Below are positions 9,626 through 18,788 of a stretch of 47,359 nucleotides of DNA, piece after piece. This stretch comes from Candidatus Colinaster equi. Lineage in GTDB: Bacteria; Bacillota; Clostridia; Lachnospirales; Lachnospiraceae. The position numbers and the translations under genes are program-made. The first letter of the stretch is position 1. Each line of letters opens with the position of its first letter. The notes under the pieces are model-generated. The model saw nothing but the letters and a program-made list of their open reading frames with translations, was not told where the DNA came from and did not search any database. The stretch is from positions 1 to 47,359 of the forward strand of contig JAGHVF010000055.1 in NCBI GenBank assembly GCA_018064425.1. The letters run 5' to 3'.

Positions 9626-11231
9626 GAATTTGGTATACAGAATCGTATGTATAATTGAATTGATACTTCTAATCGCTGTAATGTGTTTGTATTGTCGATA
9701 TGACGGAGTCAGGGCTGATGAAGTATTCACAATCGGCTTTTCAAACAGTTCACGGACGACGTTTTTGTCTGAAGGAATATTTGAGCAGGACGGACATAAC
9801 GGTTGGCTGCCCGGAGACTATATTAGATCATATCTGTCAATTGATGAGGGCGAGAGATTCAATCCGATAGTGCCCGCAAGGAATGCAAGAGCAGATGTAC
9901 ATCCGCCGCTCTATTTCATTATGGTAAATGTTATGTACAGCTTTTGCCCGGGGTATGCAGGCGCTTTGCCCGGACATATTCTGCAGATTATATGGGGAAT
10001 CGTAATAGTTGTATTTTTATATCTTATTACAAGACGTATTGTTAAGGATAAAATCGTAGCATTGATTACGCCTGTATTATGGATGTTAAGCGATGTCGGT
10101 TTTGCTATGACAACATATATCAGAATGTATATTGCTTTGGCGGCAATGGTACTGGTATCGCTGTATATATATACACTATTATTTGAAGACGGAAAAAAGA
10201 AAAAGACATATGTTGCTTTGGCGGCGGTGTCGTGTGTCGGAACCTGGATACATTACTATTTCATAATATATTGCATTTTATCGGCTATACTGTTTGGCAT
10301 CTATCTGTTAATCAAAAAAAGAAGTAAAGATGTGATAGGACTATCGTTATCGATGGTTGCGGCAGCGGGAGTATCAATTGTTGTATGGCCGTATTCGATA
10401 AAGCATCTGCTATACAGTGACAGAGGTATGGAGGCTACGGGATATCTTGCCTCTACCGACGGCTCATGGTATACAGCTTTGTTAAAAGAATATGTGAAGC
10501 TTATTAACGACTCTGCATTCAATGGCAGATTCCTAATATATTTAGTCGTGTTTACAGTATGTGTACTCGGATTGTTTGCAGTTAAAAAGTGCTTCAAAAC
10601 AAAGATATCCGAAGGAGAGGCAACATACTTTACGCCGTTAGGAAAAGAAATCTGCGTATATATTGTGATATGTATGATTGCATATCTTGCGATTCTGTTT
10701 AAGATATCGTATTCGTGTAAGTCGACATATACTATTCCTTTCTTTGTGATGTTTGACATTGTATTGGTGACTTTGGCAGGAAAGGTGTTGTGCAGTATAT
10801 CAAAGACAGGCGGAGAAGTAACACTTGGCGCCATAGTTGCGGTACTCGGAGTCATATATCTGATTCAAAATATGAATTATACGGCTGAATTATACAACAC
10901 GCGCAAATCGGTTGCATCGGATATTGTCGCGAATACAGCGGATGCAGATGTTATCTTTATAAATGAAGAATGGAATCCGACAGCGGATAACCATTTGTAT
11001 GAATTACAGGCGTATGACGAGGTGTATATGTTAGACAGAGACAGCCTGGATGCAGCGGATTATTCGGATATAATCGAAGGCAGAGCTACGGATGGGGAAT
11101 TGCGTTTGTTTATGGATCCATATATGCCGGAGAGAGATGAGATTGTGAATGATGTAGCAACGGCTTATGGAGCAAGGGACACTGAGGTTGTGTCATGGTA
11201 TGAATATGTGGTATATAGATTTGTAAAGTAA
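9618..11231 (+). CDS. GT39/ArnT-like membrane glycosyltransferase (GT-C)
   Basis: About 537 residues with at least ten hydrophobic helices. Seen: RADEVFTIG after helix 1 (the acidic catalytic-loop position), DVHPPLYF further on (the D-HPPLYY hallmark of PMT/ArnT-type enzymes), and YIRMYIAL. The C-terminal 80 residues are hydrophilic. Such enzymes transfer a sugar from polyprenyl phosphate on the outer face of the membrane. ATG 9618 sits 6 nt after AGAGG; ATG 9615 is adjacent in frame. It overlaps the previous gene by 8 bp. Confidence 0.82.
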   Translation: MNKNLVYRIVCIIELILLIAVMCLYCRYDGVRADEVFTIGFSNSSRTTFLSEGIFEQDGHNGWLPGDYIRSYLSIDEGERFNPIVPARNARADVHPPLYFIMVNVMYSFCPGYAGALPGHILQIIWGIVIVVFLYLITRRIVKDKIVALITPVLWMLSDVGFAMTTYIRMYIALAAMVLVSLYIYTLLFEDGKKKKTYVALAAVSCVGTWIHYYFIIYCILSAILFGIYLLIKKRSKDVIGLSLSMVAAAGVSIVVWPYSIKHLLYSDRGMEATGYLASTDGSWYTALLKEYVKLINDSAFNGRFLIYLVVFTVCVLGLFAVKKCFKTKISEGEATYFTPLGKEICVYIVICMIAYLAILFKISYSCKSTYTIPFFVMFDIVLVTLAGKVLCSISKTGGEVTLGAIVAVLGVIYLIQNMNYTAELYNTRKSVASDIVANTADADVIFINEEWNPTADNHLYELQAYDEVYMLDRDSLDAADYSDIIEGRATDGELRLFMDPYMPERDEIVNDVATAYGARDTEVVSWYEYVVYRFVK

Positions 11232-11265
11232 TTCTTTTATGATGTCACATGGAAATGAGGAGCAT

Positions 11266-12231
11266 ATGCAGAAGGTAATTATTACAGGAGGAACAGGCTT
11301 TATCGGTTCTCACCTTGTAAAAGAGATGATAATGAATGACATTGGTGTCATAATGTTTGTAAGAAACAAAGACAACAGTGTGGAGAAACTCAAAACAACA
11401 ATATTTTCAAACGAAGACACAAGGGATGATTTTACCGATAAGTTAGAAAATTTGCTTGAAGTTATAGAGTATGATTCGTCGGAATATGATGAATTGCTGA
11501 TGTCGGGCGCAAAAATTGATGCATTTTATCATCTTGCATGGGGCGGAGTGTCCAGTGAAGATAAGAACAATTCCGAGATTCAGCTTGAGAATATCAGCTT
11601 GGGTATTAAGATGTTAGAGTATGCGTCGGTACTTAACTGTGACAAATTTATCGGTATCGGAACAGTAGCCGAATATTGTTTTTGCGAAGACGTGATGGAT
11701 GTAAATGCAAAACAGACACCAAATGATATGTACGGAGCTGCTAAAACCGCTGCACACTATTTGATGGAGACAAGGGCGAGATTACTGAAATTGCCGTTTA
11801 TATGGACTGTTGTACCAAGTACGTTTGGAGAGGGCAGACGTGACAGCAACATTCTGACATATACAATTACAACATTACTAAAAGGTGAGAGACCGTCGTA
11901 CGGATTTCTTAAACAGATGTGGGACTTTTTGTATGTGGGAGAAGTGGCCAGAGCATTACGTATGATAGGTGAAGACGGACATCCCGGTAAGACATATGGT
12001 ATAGGAAGCGGTATATACAGACCGTTACGTGAATATATTGAAGATATCAGAGATATGATTGATACATCACTTGAATTGGGAATCGGTGATATTCCAAGCC
12101 AGTCGGATAAGGCTTTTAGTTCATGTGTAAATATAGATGAGCTGAAACGTGATACCGGTTTTGAACCAAAGGTCACATTTGAAGACGGTATGAAGGGTAC
12201 TATCGAATACTATAAACAAAGGATGAAATAA
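11266..12231 (+). CDS. NAD(P)-dependent NDP-sugar epimerase/dehydratase/reductase (extended SDR)
   Basis: 321 residues. Seen: GGTGFIG at 8-14 (dinucleotide binding), T133, and the catalytic pair Y156-x3-K160. ATG 11266 follows GAGGAG; earlier in-frame ATGs at 11239/11242 are less well placed. The short length and the FYHLAWGG region recall 4-keto-sugar reductases such as CDP-abequose or paratose synthases, but I cannot assign a substrate. It would pair logically with a 4,6-dehydratase, none of which is visible here. Last gene before a strong terminator. Confidence 0.85.
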   Translation: MQKVIITGGTGFIGSHLVKEMIMNDIGVIMFVRNKDNSVEKLKTTIFSNEDTRDDFTDKLENLLEVIEYDSSEYDELLMSGAKIDAFYHLAWGGVSSEDKNNSEIQLENISLGIKMLEYASVLNCDKFIGIGTVAEYCFCEDVMDVNAKQTPNDMYGAAKTAAHYLMETRARLLKLPFIWTVVPSTFGEGRRDSNILTYTITTLLKGERPSYGFLKQMWDFLYVGEVARALRMIGEDGHPGKTYGIGSGIYRPLREYIEDIRDMIDTSLELGIGDIPSQSDKAFSSCVNIDELKRDTGFEPKVTFEDGMKGTIEYYKQRMK

Positions 12232-12235
12232 GTGA

Positions 12236-12265
12236 ATGGGCAGCCGTTATCGGTTGCCCATTTTT
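12236..12265 (+). terminator. rho-independent terminator
   Basis: A perfect 11-bp stem (12236-12246 with 12251-12261, one G-T pair), loop TTAT, followed directly by a T-run. It ends the 5' transcription unit just after the SDR gene. Confidence 0.92.
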
Positions 12266-12287
12266 CTGCCACAATGAGAGTTTTTTA

Positions 12288-12296
12288 TGGTATAAT
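12288..12296 (+). promoter_or_regulatory. extended -10 promoter
   Basis: TGGTATAAT lies 22 bp after the terminator and about 46 bp before the next start codon. The -35 region (around 12267-12273) is poor, so recognition would rely on the TGn extension. Its place between a terminator and a gene supports it. Confidence 0.55.
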
Positions 12297-12342
12297 AATA
12301 TGATATTTTGTGCGTATGTTGCCCGAAAGGCAGGTAGTATAG

Positions 12343-13107
12343 ATGTTTTCAACATGCAGAGTGCGCCACGGAGTGCATTTTTATAAGGTTTGGTTTGCAA
12401 AAGAACCATTCAAAAAAAGCGGAATAATTGCATATTATCAGGCATCTTTTAAGGATTCCAGGGTGCAAGTAAACAACTATGACACGATAGTCAATGATTT
12501 GACCCCTGCTCCGGAGGAGATTAAAGCTCAATTCTCCAAGAGCTGCAAATATAAAGTTAACAGGGCGGCCAGAGAAGATGTGCAGTTGACTATTAAGGAC
12601 AGTAAAGATATTACTGATAAAGATATAGATGAATTCTTAAAGTTTTTCAAGGAGTTCTGGGAAAGTAAGGATGTAGAATTCAATAACAGTACAAGCGTAA
12701 GACAGGATCTTGTTGAATATAGAGCCGGTAATAATCTTACACTTGCTTATGCTGTTGTATGTGGTGAAAAGGCAATCTATCACACTCATGTATATGATGA
12801 TACAACCGCCAGACTGTTACACTCGGCGTCACTTTACAGATTGCAGGGTGATGCAGAGGGAACCAATAAGAATCTTATCGGTATGGCCAATCGATATATG
12901 CACTATGAGGAGATGCTACATTTCAAGCAGATGGGCAAGAGCGTATATGATTGGGGCGGTGCCGGAAGAGGAGAAGATGTGATAAATATCACTGAGTTCA
13001 AAGAGTCATTCGGCGGTGAATTGAAACAGGATTACAATTTTGAAGTAACAAATGGTATTGTGGCAAGGATTTTTAGAATTGTTGCAAGACTTTGCAAGAA
13101 GTCGTAA
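12343..13107 (+). CDS. FemAB/GNAT-like acyltransferase
   Basis: 254 residues, soluble. Seen: KSCKYKVNRAAREDV near residue 65 (the basic helix typical of FemAB-like and related acyltransferases), YHTHVYDD in the central sheet, and EFKESFGGEL near the end, where FemAB-type proteins often have a K-x-FGG-type motif. It could transfer an amino acid or acyl group to an amino sugar or peptidoglycan precursor; the substrate is unknown. First gene after a terminator/promoter pair. The ribosome site AGG lies about 8 nt upstream of ATG 12343. Confidence 0.72.
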   Translation: MFSTCRVRHGVHFYKVWFAKEPFKKSGIIAYYQASFKDSRVQVNNYDTIVNDLTPAPEEIKAQFSKSCKYKVNRAAREDVQLTIKDSKDITDKDIDEFLKFFKEFWESKDVEFNNSTSVRQDLVEYRAGNNLTLAYAVVCGEKAIYHTHVYDDTTARLLHSASLYRLQGDAEGTNKNLIGMANRYMHYEEMLHFKQMGKSVYDWGGAGRGEDVINITEFKESFGGELKQDYNFEVTNGIVARIFRIVARLCKKS

Positions 13108-13155
13108 AGGGAAGGCGACAAAGCTAAATTGCTTTTTATAAAAAGAGGGAAGCAG

Positions 13156-14004
13156 ATGGAATGTATTATTCGATTGGATGATATTACTCCTGATATGGAC
13201 TGGGAGAAGTTCTATCATGTAAAAGATATACTCGATAAATATAATGTTAAGCCGTTAATTGGTGTGGTGCCCGATAATCAAGATGGGACATTGCATTTTG
13301 GTGAGCCGGAACCGGATTTTTGGGAGATAATACAGGGGCTTGCAGACAATGGTTGGGTAATTGCGCAGCATGGAACAACTCATGTGTATGAAACAACGGA
13401 TGCAGGAATCCTGGGAATTAATCCGTTTAGTGAATTTGCGGGATTGCCGTACAGCAAGCAATTGGGTAAGTTGCGTGCCGGCCAGAAAATATTGTCGGAG
13501 CATGGTATTGAGACCGATATATTTATGGCTCCGGGGCATACATTTGATGATGAGACCATTGAAGCACTCAAAGAATGCGGCTTCAGCGCGGTGACGGATG
13601 GTTTGTATACAAACAGCTATTTGTATAAGGATGTTTTGTTTGTTCCGTGCAGCTTGGGAAGCAAATATGAGATTGAGGGAATTGACACAATATGTTTGCA
13701 TACCAATCTGATGAAGGACGACGAATTTGATAAATTGGAAAGCTTTTTGCAATTACATCAGAGTGAAGTAGTGACCTTTGAACCTGACATATTGAGATTA
13801 AAAGCCATTCTGTGGAACAGTCGTGTGCGCAAATATGAGCGAAAGAAAGTGGCAGACAGAAAACGTAAAGCGAAGGTAGCAGCTTCGGGTAAGTTATCCT
13901 GGTATATGAGTTATACCAATGATAAAAACAGCAAGGTTAAGTGGATGAAAAGAGTGCTGTATCTACCGCTACTTGCAACGAACAAATATAAGAAATCTAA
14001 TTAG
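13156..14004 (+). CDS. DUF2334-type polysaccharide deacetylase
   Basis: 282 residues. Seen: the D8-D9 pair in RLDDIT (catalytic/metal Asp), the HxxxH metal motif at H72 and H76 in QHGTTH, and PGH at 126-128, all in the order of NodB-fold deacetylases. The C-terminal 60 residues are strongly basic (RKKVADRKRKAK). No signal peptide, so it probably acts in the cytoplasm on a sugar nucleotide or lipid-linked sugar. ATG 13156 follows AGAGGGA; an in-frame TTG at 13129 is less likely. Confidence 0.8.
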   Translation: MECIIRLDDITPDMDWEKFYHVKDILDKYNVKPLIGVVPDNQDGTLHFGEPEPDFWEIIQGLADNGWVIAQHGTTHVYETTDAGILGINPFSEFAGLPYSKQLGKLRAGQKILSEHGIETDIFMAPGHTFDDETIEALKECGFSAVTDGLYTNSYLYKDVLFVPCSLGSKYEIEGIDTICLHTNLMKDDEFDKLESFLQLHQSEVVTFEPDILRLKAILWNSRVRKYERKKVADRKRKAKVAASGKLSWYMSYTNDKNSKVKWMKRVLYLPLLATNKYKKSN

Positions 14005-14051
14005 TAAAGTCTGTAATAACAGGCTTGTATGAAACGAGGAATACGAAGCAG

Positions 14052-15941
14052 ATGTGTGGATTGACAGGCATTGCAGCTTATAAGAGAAATCCTATAGAGA
14101 ATATTAAAGCAATGAATCTGGCCATTATTAAGCGGGGCCCTGATGCGGACGGTCATTGGTTGGATGAAGGTGCAAGAGTGGTATTGGGACACAGAAGACT
14201 GTCAATCATTGATCTGTCTGAGGCAGGTGCGCAGCCGATTGTATCTGATGATGGCAGATATGTGCTTGTATATAACGGTGAGATATATAATGCCGAGGCA
14301 ATAAGGGAAGAGCTTGACCGCGAATGTAACGTTAAGATAACCTGGCATGGACATTCCGATACGGAAGTGTTGCTTAATGCGATAGAAGTGTGGGGAGTAG
14401 ATAAGACTTTGGGCAAATGCAGAGGTATGTGGGCATTTGCATTGTATGACCGTGCTAACAAAGCAATCACATTGTCGCGTGACAGAATGGGAGAAAAACC
14501 ACTGTATTACGGCACGGTTAACGGTCAATTTGTGTTTGCCTCCAACATTGCGGCAATTAAAGCTATAGACGGATTTGATAATCGACTTAATACAGCAGTG
14601 CTGGATACATATTTTACATACGGATATATTCCTGCACCGTATTCGATATATGAAGGTATATATAAATTACCTGCCGGTGAGATACTGACAATTGTGTCAC
14701 CTTTTACAAAATGGGAGACACGTAAAATTTACGATATTGAGCAGGTGGCTTTAGACGGACAGGCACATCCGTTTACCGGCACAGAGCAGGAAGCTGCCGA
14801 TGAATTGGAAAGATTGCTAAAAGGGGCAATCAAAGGGCAGATGATGAGTGATGTACCGCTTGGTGCATTTTTATCGGGAGGTATTGATTCCTCTTTGACA
14901 GTGAGCTTGATGCAATCACTCAGTGATATTCCTATTAGGACATTTACTATAGGATTTGATGAAGAGAAGTATAATGAGGCAGAATATGCAAGTCAGACTG
15001 CAGCACATTTGGGTACAAAACATACTCAGATGTATGTAGGATATGATGATGTAATGGAGATATTACCCTCTTTGCCGCAAGCATTCGGAGAACCTTTTGC
15101 CGACAGTTCGCAGTTGCCGACGATGCTAGTCAGTAAGATGACCAAACAGCATGTTACGGTATCGTTAAGCGGCGATGCAGGCGATGAATTCTATTGCGGA
15201 TACAATACTTATCGATGTGCGCAGAACAATATGGGAGTTATGCGTGGAAAAATTGGGATGTTGAAAGACCCATTGCGCGGCACCATTGGAAATGCTCTGT
15301 TAAAAAGTCCGCTGTCACAGAATGCATTGATTAGAAAGACAGGCAGATGCTTAAGTGTTTCAAATGTGGAAGACTATTACAGAATGGTGCTTGATAGTGA
15401 TGTGAGAATGCATCGGTTGCCATTGGGCTTATCGAAAGCTTTACCGACACAGATGTCAGAATATGTACCCGGCACATTATCTACGCCGGAGTCCAATCTG
15501 ATGCTAATGGATATGAAACAATATTTGCCGGATGATATATTGGTAAAAGTGGACAGGGCGGGAATGCAGTATTCACTTGAGACTCGTATTCCTCTGCTGG
15601 ATGCTGATGTAATGCAGTTTGCATGGTCACTACCACTTGAGTACAAGATGAAAGACGGTGTGACTAAGAGACCGCTACGCAATATTTTGTACAAATATGT
15701 ACCGGAAGAAATGATGAACAGACCTAAGAAGGGCTTCTCCGTACCTGTGGGAATATGGCTTCGAGAAGGTCAAATGCGTGAATGGGCAGAGAGCATTATT
15801 GAAGATGCAAAAGTAGTTGCAAAAGACTATATTGATACAAAGCTTGTAGACAGAATGTGGCATGACTATATAGCCGGAGGTGAGTACAGTGTGCTTATCT
15901 GGTATGTACTTATGCTTGAGCAGTGGATGCTGCAGATGTGA
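14052..15941 (+). CDS. asnB: AsnB-type glutamine-dependent amidotransferase, copy 2
   Basis: 629 residues, with the same architecture as the protein at 6324. Seen: Cys2 nucleophile (MCGLTG), HRRL at 47-50, NGE at 75-77, SGGIDSS at 275-281, and RPKKGFSVP near the C-terminus. Both the glutaminase and synthetase sites look intact. Two intact copies 6 kb apart suggest different acceptors, for example two uronic acids or an amino-acid substituent. GAGGAA is about 12 nt upstream of ATG 14052. An in-frame start at 14025 would displace the catalytic Cys and is wrong for this family. Confidence 0.9.
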   Translation: MCGLTGIAAYKRNPIENIKAMNLAIIKRGPDADGHWLDEGARVVLGHRRLSIIDLSEAGAQPIVSDDGRYVLVYNGEIYNAEAIREELDRECNVKITWHGHSDTEVLLNAIEVWGVDKTLGKCRGMWAFALYDRANKAITLSRDRMGEKPLYYGTVNGQFVFASNIAAIKAIDGFDNRLNTAVLDTYFTYGYIPAPYSIYEGIYKLPAGEILTIVSPFTKWETRKIYDIEQVALDGQAHPFTGTEQEAADELERLLKGAIKGQMMSDVPLGAFLSGGIDSSLTVSLMQSLSDIPIRTFTIGFDEEKYNEAEYASQTAAHLGTKHTQMYVGYDDVMEILPSLPQAFGEPFADSSQLPTMLVSKMTKQHVTVSLSGDAGDEFYCGYNTYRCAQNNMGVMRGKIGMLKDPLRGTIGNALLKSPLSQNALIRKTGRCLSVSNVEDYYRMVLDSDVRMHRLPLGLSKALPTQMSEYVPGTLSTPESNLMLMDMKQYLPDDILVKVDRAGMQYSLETRIPLLDADVMQFAWSLPLEYKMKDGVTKRPLRNILYKYVPEEMMNRPKKGFSVPVGIWLREGQMREWAESIIEDAKVVAKDYIDTKLVDRMWHDYIAGGEYSVLIWYVLMLEQWMLQM

Positions 15942-15947
15942 GAGATT

Positions 15948-17006
15948 ATGAAGAAATGGATTAGGACATTTACCATTATTTCAGTCTTACTGTTGATTTT
16001 CTTTGGAACGGTTACTGTTATAGTGGATCCGTATTTTCATTATCATGGCCCTATTGATGGGATGAGTTATCGACTTGATGATGAAAGATATATTAATGAC
16101 GGAATAAGCAGACATTTTGAATATGATGCAATAATTACCGGCGATTCTATGACTCAGAATTTTAAGACCACACAATTTGATGAATTGTTTGGAACAAAGA
16201 GTATTAAGATACCGTATGCCGGTACCAGTTACAAGGAATTATGGGATGCAATTGACAGAGCCCTTGACAGGAATAAGGATGTAAAAACCGTACTGGTTAA
16301 TATGGATGGTGATTCGATGGCTCAGGAAGATTACATGAGGTATGAATCATATCCTGAATATCTGTATGATGATAACCCATTTAACGATCTTAACTATATT
16401 TGGAATAAGAGTATATTCATGTACGGTACGTTGCACAATATCCGGGCAACATTAACCGGTGAGACATCGACAACATTTGATGAGTATGCTTCATGGGAAC
16501 ATGAAAAAGGCTATGATAAGATGATGGGTTCGATTGAGAGAATAGATTCACCGATTACGCAGGATACAGATTTTCATGATGGACGTAAGTATCCGGTTAT
16601 TAGCAATATTTGTAATAATGTGATTAGTGTTACAGAGAAGTATCCGAATACCGAATTTGTTATATTTATTGCACCGTCAAGTATTGCAAAATGGTGTGAG
16701 CTGTATGAGCAGGAAGCCCTTTATTACAGAATCAAGCGTTATGAGACTGCGCTTGAACTGTTAACAGCTGAAGGTAATATACGGGTATTTGGATTCCAGG
16801 ATTGCTTTGATATAGTCGACAAGCCGGATCTGTACAGCGACGCGGTACATTATGACAGTCAGATTAATGAGAGAATTCTGCAGATGATTCATGACGGAGA
16901 ACATGAATTAACAGCAGATAATTATATGGATTATATAAACAGTCTGCATGAGTATTATGAGAATTATGATTATGTAGAATTGTGCCATAGAAAAAGTGAG
17001 AATTAG
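15948..17006 (+). CDS. membrane-anchored SGNH-like protein, paralogue 1
   Basis: 352 residues: a short cytoplasmic N-terminus, one hydrophobic anchor at about 8-26, then VDPYFHYH and a large extracytoplasmic domain. Seen: GDSM at 65-68 with candidate nucleophile S67, and D298-x-x-H301 (DAVH) near the C-terminus. This is the block I and block V arrangement of SGNH hydrolase/acyltransferase-type proteins (compare AlgJ/AlgX/DltD partners of MBOATs). It probably adds or removes acyl groups on exported polysaccharide. A paralogue is at 43821, 3.5 kb from the MBOAT gene. Specific activity is inference. Confidence 0.7.
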   Translation: MKKWIRTFTIISVLLLIFFGTVTVIVDPYFHYHGPIDGMSYRLDDERYINDGISRHFEYDAIITGDSMTQNFKTTQFDELFGTKSIKIPYAGTSYKELWDAIDRALDRNKDVKTVLVNMDGDSMAQEDYMRYESYPEYLYDDNPFNDLNYIWNKSIFMYGTLHNIRATLTGETSTTFDEYASWEHEKGYDKMMGSIERIDSPITQDTDFHDGRKYPVISNICNNVISVTEKYPNTEFVIFIAPSSIAKWCELYEQEALYYRIKRYETALELLTAEGNIRVFGFQDCFDIVDKPDLYSDAVHYDSQINERILQMIHDGEHELTADNYMDYINSLHEYYENYDYVELCHRKSEN

Positions 17007-17018
17007 AAGAGGATAGTA

Positions 17019-18773
17019 ATGTCACGAAAAGTATTAAAGCAGTTATCGGCAATACTCGATAAAGGACAAAAAATACAAATAGCAGGATTGCTTGTGATGA
17101 TTCTTATAGCAGGTGTTCTGGAGATGCTCAGTGCATCAATGGTAGTACCGATTGTGGAAGCGGTGTTGGACGAAGAGACTTTTGGACAGAAGTGGTACAC
17201 CGTAATTATTATGAATGTATTACATGAGACAGATATGAAACGCATTATTTATATCATGCTTTTTGCTGTCATGGGTGCATTCATATTTAAGAATGCATTC
17301 ATAATATGGCAGACATATATGCAAGCAAGATTCGCCAATCGTAACAGAGCCAGATGTACTACAAACCTATTGTGGCAGTATCTTCACAGACCGTATGAAT
17401 ATTATCTGTATGCCGAGACATCAGATATTATCAGAACAATCTATGGCGATATGGACAATATCTTTAATATGCTGCTCGTATGTATGAATCTTGTGGCAGA
17501 GGTAGTAGTATCGGCATGCTTGGGATTGTTTCTTCTTATTCTGGACTGGAAAATGACAGTGCTTGTAGTAGGATTGCTGGGATTGCTTACTTTGATGGAG
17601 ATTAAGATAATCAAGCCGCATCTAAACAAATCCGGTGAAGGTTCGCGTATTACACAGGCAGGAATGTATAAGTGGATACTCCAATCGGCAGCAGGCATTA
17701 AGGATGTTAAGACATTACATAAAGAATATTATTTTACGAAGCAGTATTCGGAGAGCGCGGAAGGTTATGCGGATCACCAGGTAGTAAATAATGTATTGTC
17801 CAATTTGCCGCGACTTCTTATTGAATGTGTAGCTATTGTAGGAATACTTGCATATGTTCTTATACGAATTGCTACCGGCAGTTCGATGTCGACAATGTTA
17901 CCGACCATATCAGGTTTTGCAATAGCTGCAATGAGATTGTTGCCCAGTGTTAACAGAATGAATACATATATTGCGAACATAGCATATTATGAACCGGCAT
18001 TGCAGTATATATACGATAATGTCAATACAAAGGGACTCAGCGAAGAGAATGCGCTTATCATACATAGAGATGATGATGCCAAATGTGTGCATACAATTAC
18101 TATGGAAGATAAGATTGAATTGGATAACATCACTTTTGCGTACCCGAATACGGATAAAAACATATTCACAGAAGCCAATATGGAAATACCTGTAGGTAAA
18201 TCGGTCGGTGTTGTGGGACCTTCGGGTTCAGGTAAGACCACAATAGTGGATATATTGCTTGGTTTGTTAAAGACACAGGGTGGAGCGATAACCTGTGACG
18301 GCGTAGATATTAATGATGACTATACCGGATGGTTATCTCATATAGGATATATACCGCAGAATATATATATGTTGGATGATACGGTCAGAAAGAATATTGC
18401 CTTCGGTGTACCGGATGAGGATATTGACGATGAACGTATCTGGAAGGTACTTGAAGATGCACAGATGAAGGAATTTGTTGAAGAATTACCGGATAAGCTG
18501 GATGCTGCAATAGGTGAACGCGGTATACGTATTTCGGGTGGTCAGAGGCAGAGACTTGGTATAGCCAGAGCGCTGTATCATAATCCTGAGTTGCTTATAT
18601 TTGATGAAGCCACATCTGCACTCGACAATGATACCGAGACGGCAATTATGGAAGCAATTGACAGATTGCACGGCGAAAAGACGATGGTTATTATCGCACA
18701 CAGGCTTCGTACTATCGAGAATTGTGACATGATATATGAAGTTAAAGATGAAAAGATTAACAGACAGAGATAG
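17019..18773 (+). CDS. PglK-like ABC transporter/flippase (permease-ATPase fusion), copy 1
   Basis: 584 residues, an exporter half-transporter with about six N-terminal helices. Seen: Walker A GPSGSGKTT at 400-408, Q-loop in IGYIPQ, signature SGGQ at 506-509, Walker B LLIFDE at 525-530, H-loop H561. It acts as a homodimer, or as a heterodimer with the similar protein at 21301. The resemblance to PglK/WlaB lipid-linked oligosaccharide flippases and the position beside the Wzy-like and sugar-transferase genes imply translocation of an undecaprenyl-linked intermediate. AGAGGA precedes ATG 17019. Confidence 0.88.
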   Translation: MSRKVLKQLSAILDKGQKIQIAGLLVMILIAGVLEMLSASMVVPIVEAVLDEETFGQKWYTVIIMNVLHETDMKRIIYIMLFAVMGAFIFKNAFIIWQTYMQARFANRNRARCTTNLLWQYLHRPYEYYLYAETSDIIRTIYGDMDNIFNMLLVCMNLVAEVVVSACLGLFLLILDWKMTVLVVGLLGLLTLMEIKIIKPHLNKSGEGSRITQAGMYKWILQSAAGIKDVKTLHKEYYFTKQYSESAEGYADHQVVNNVLSNLPRLLIECVAIVGILAYVLIRIATGSSMSTMLPTISGFAIAAMRLLPSVNRMNTYIANIAYYEPALQYIYDNVNTKGLSEENALIIHRDDDAKCVHTITMEDKIELDNITFAYPNTDKNIFTEANMEIPVGKSVGVVGPSGSGKTTIVDILLGLLKTQGGAITCDGVDINDDYTGWLSHIGYIPQNIYMLDDTVRKNIAFGVPDEDIDDERIWKVLEDAQMKEFVEELPDKLDAAIGERGIRISGGQRQRLGIARALYHNPELLIFDEATSALDNDTETAIMEAIDRLHGEKTMVIIAHRLRTIENCDMIYEVKDEKINRQR

Positions 18774-18788
18774 GAATAGCAGGATAGG

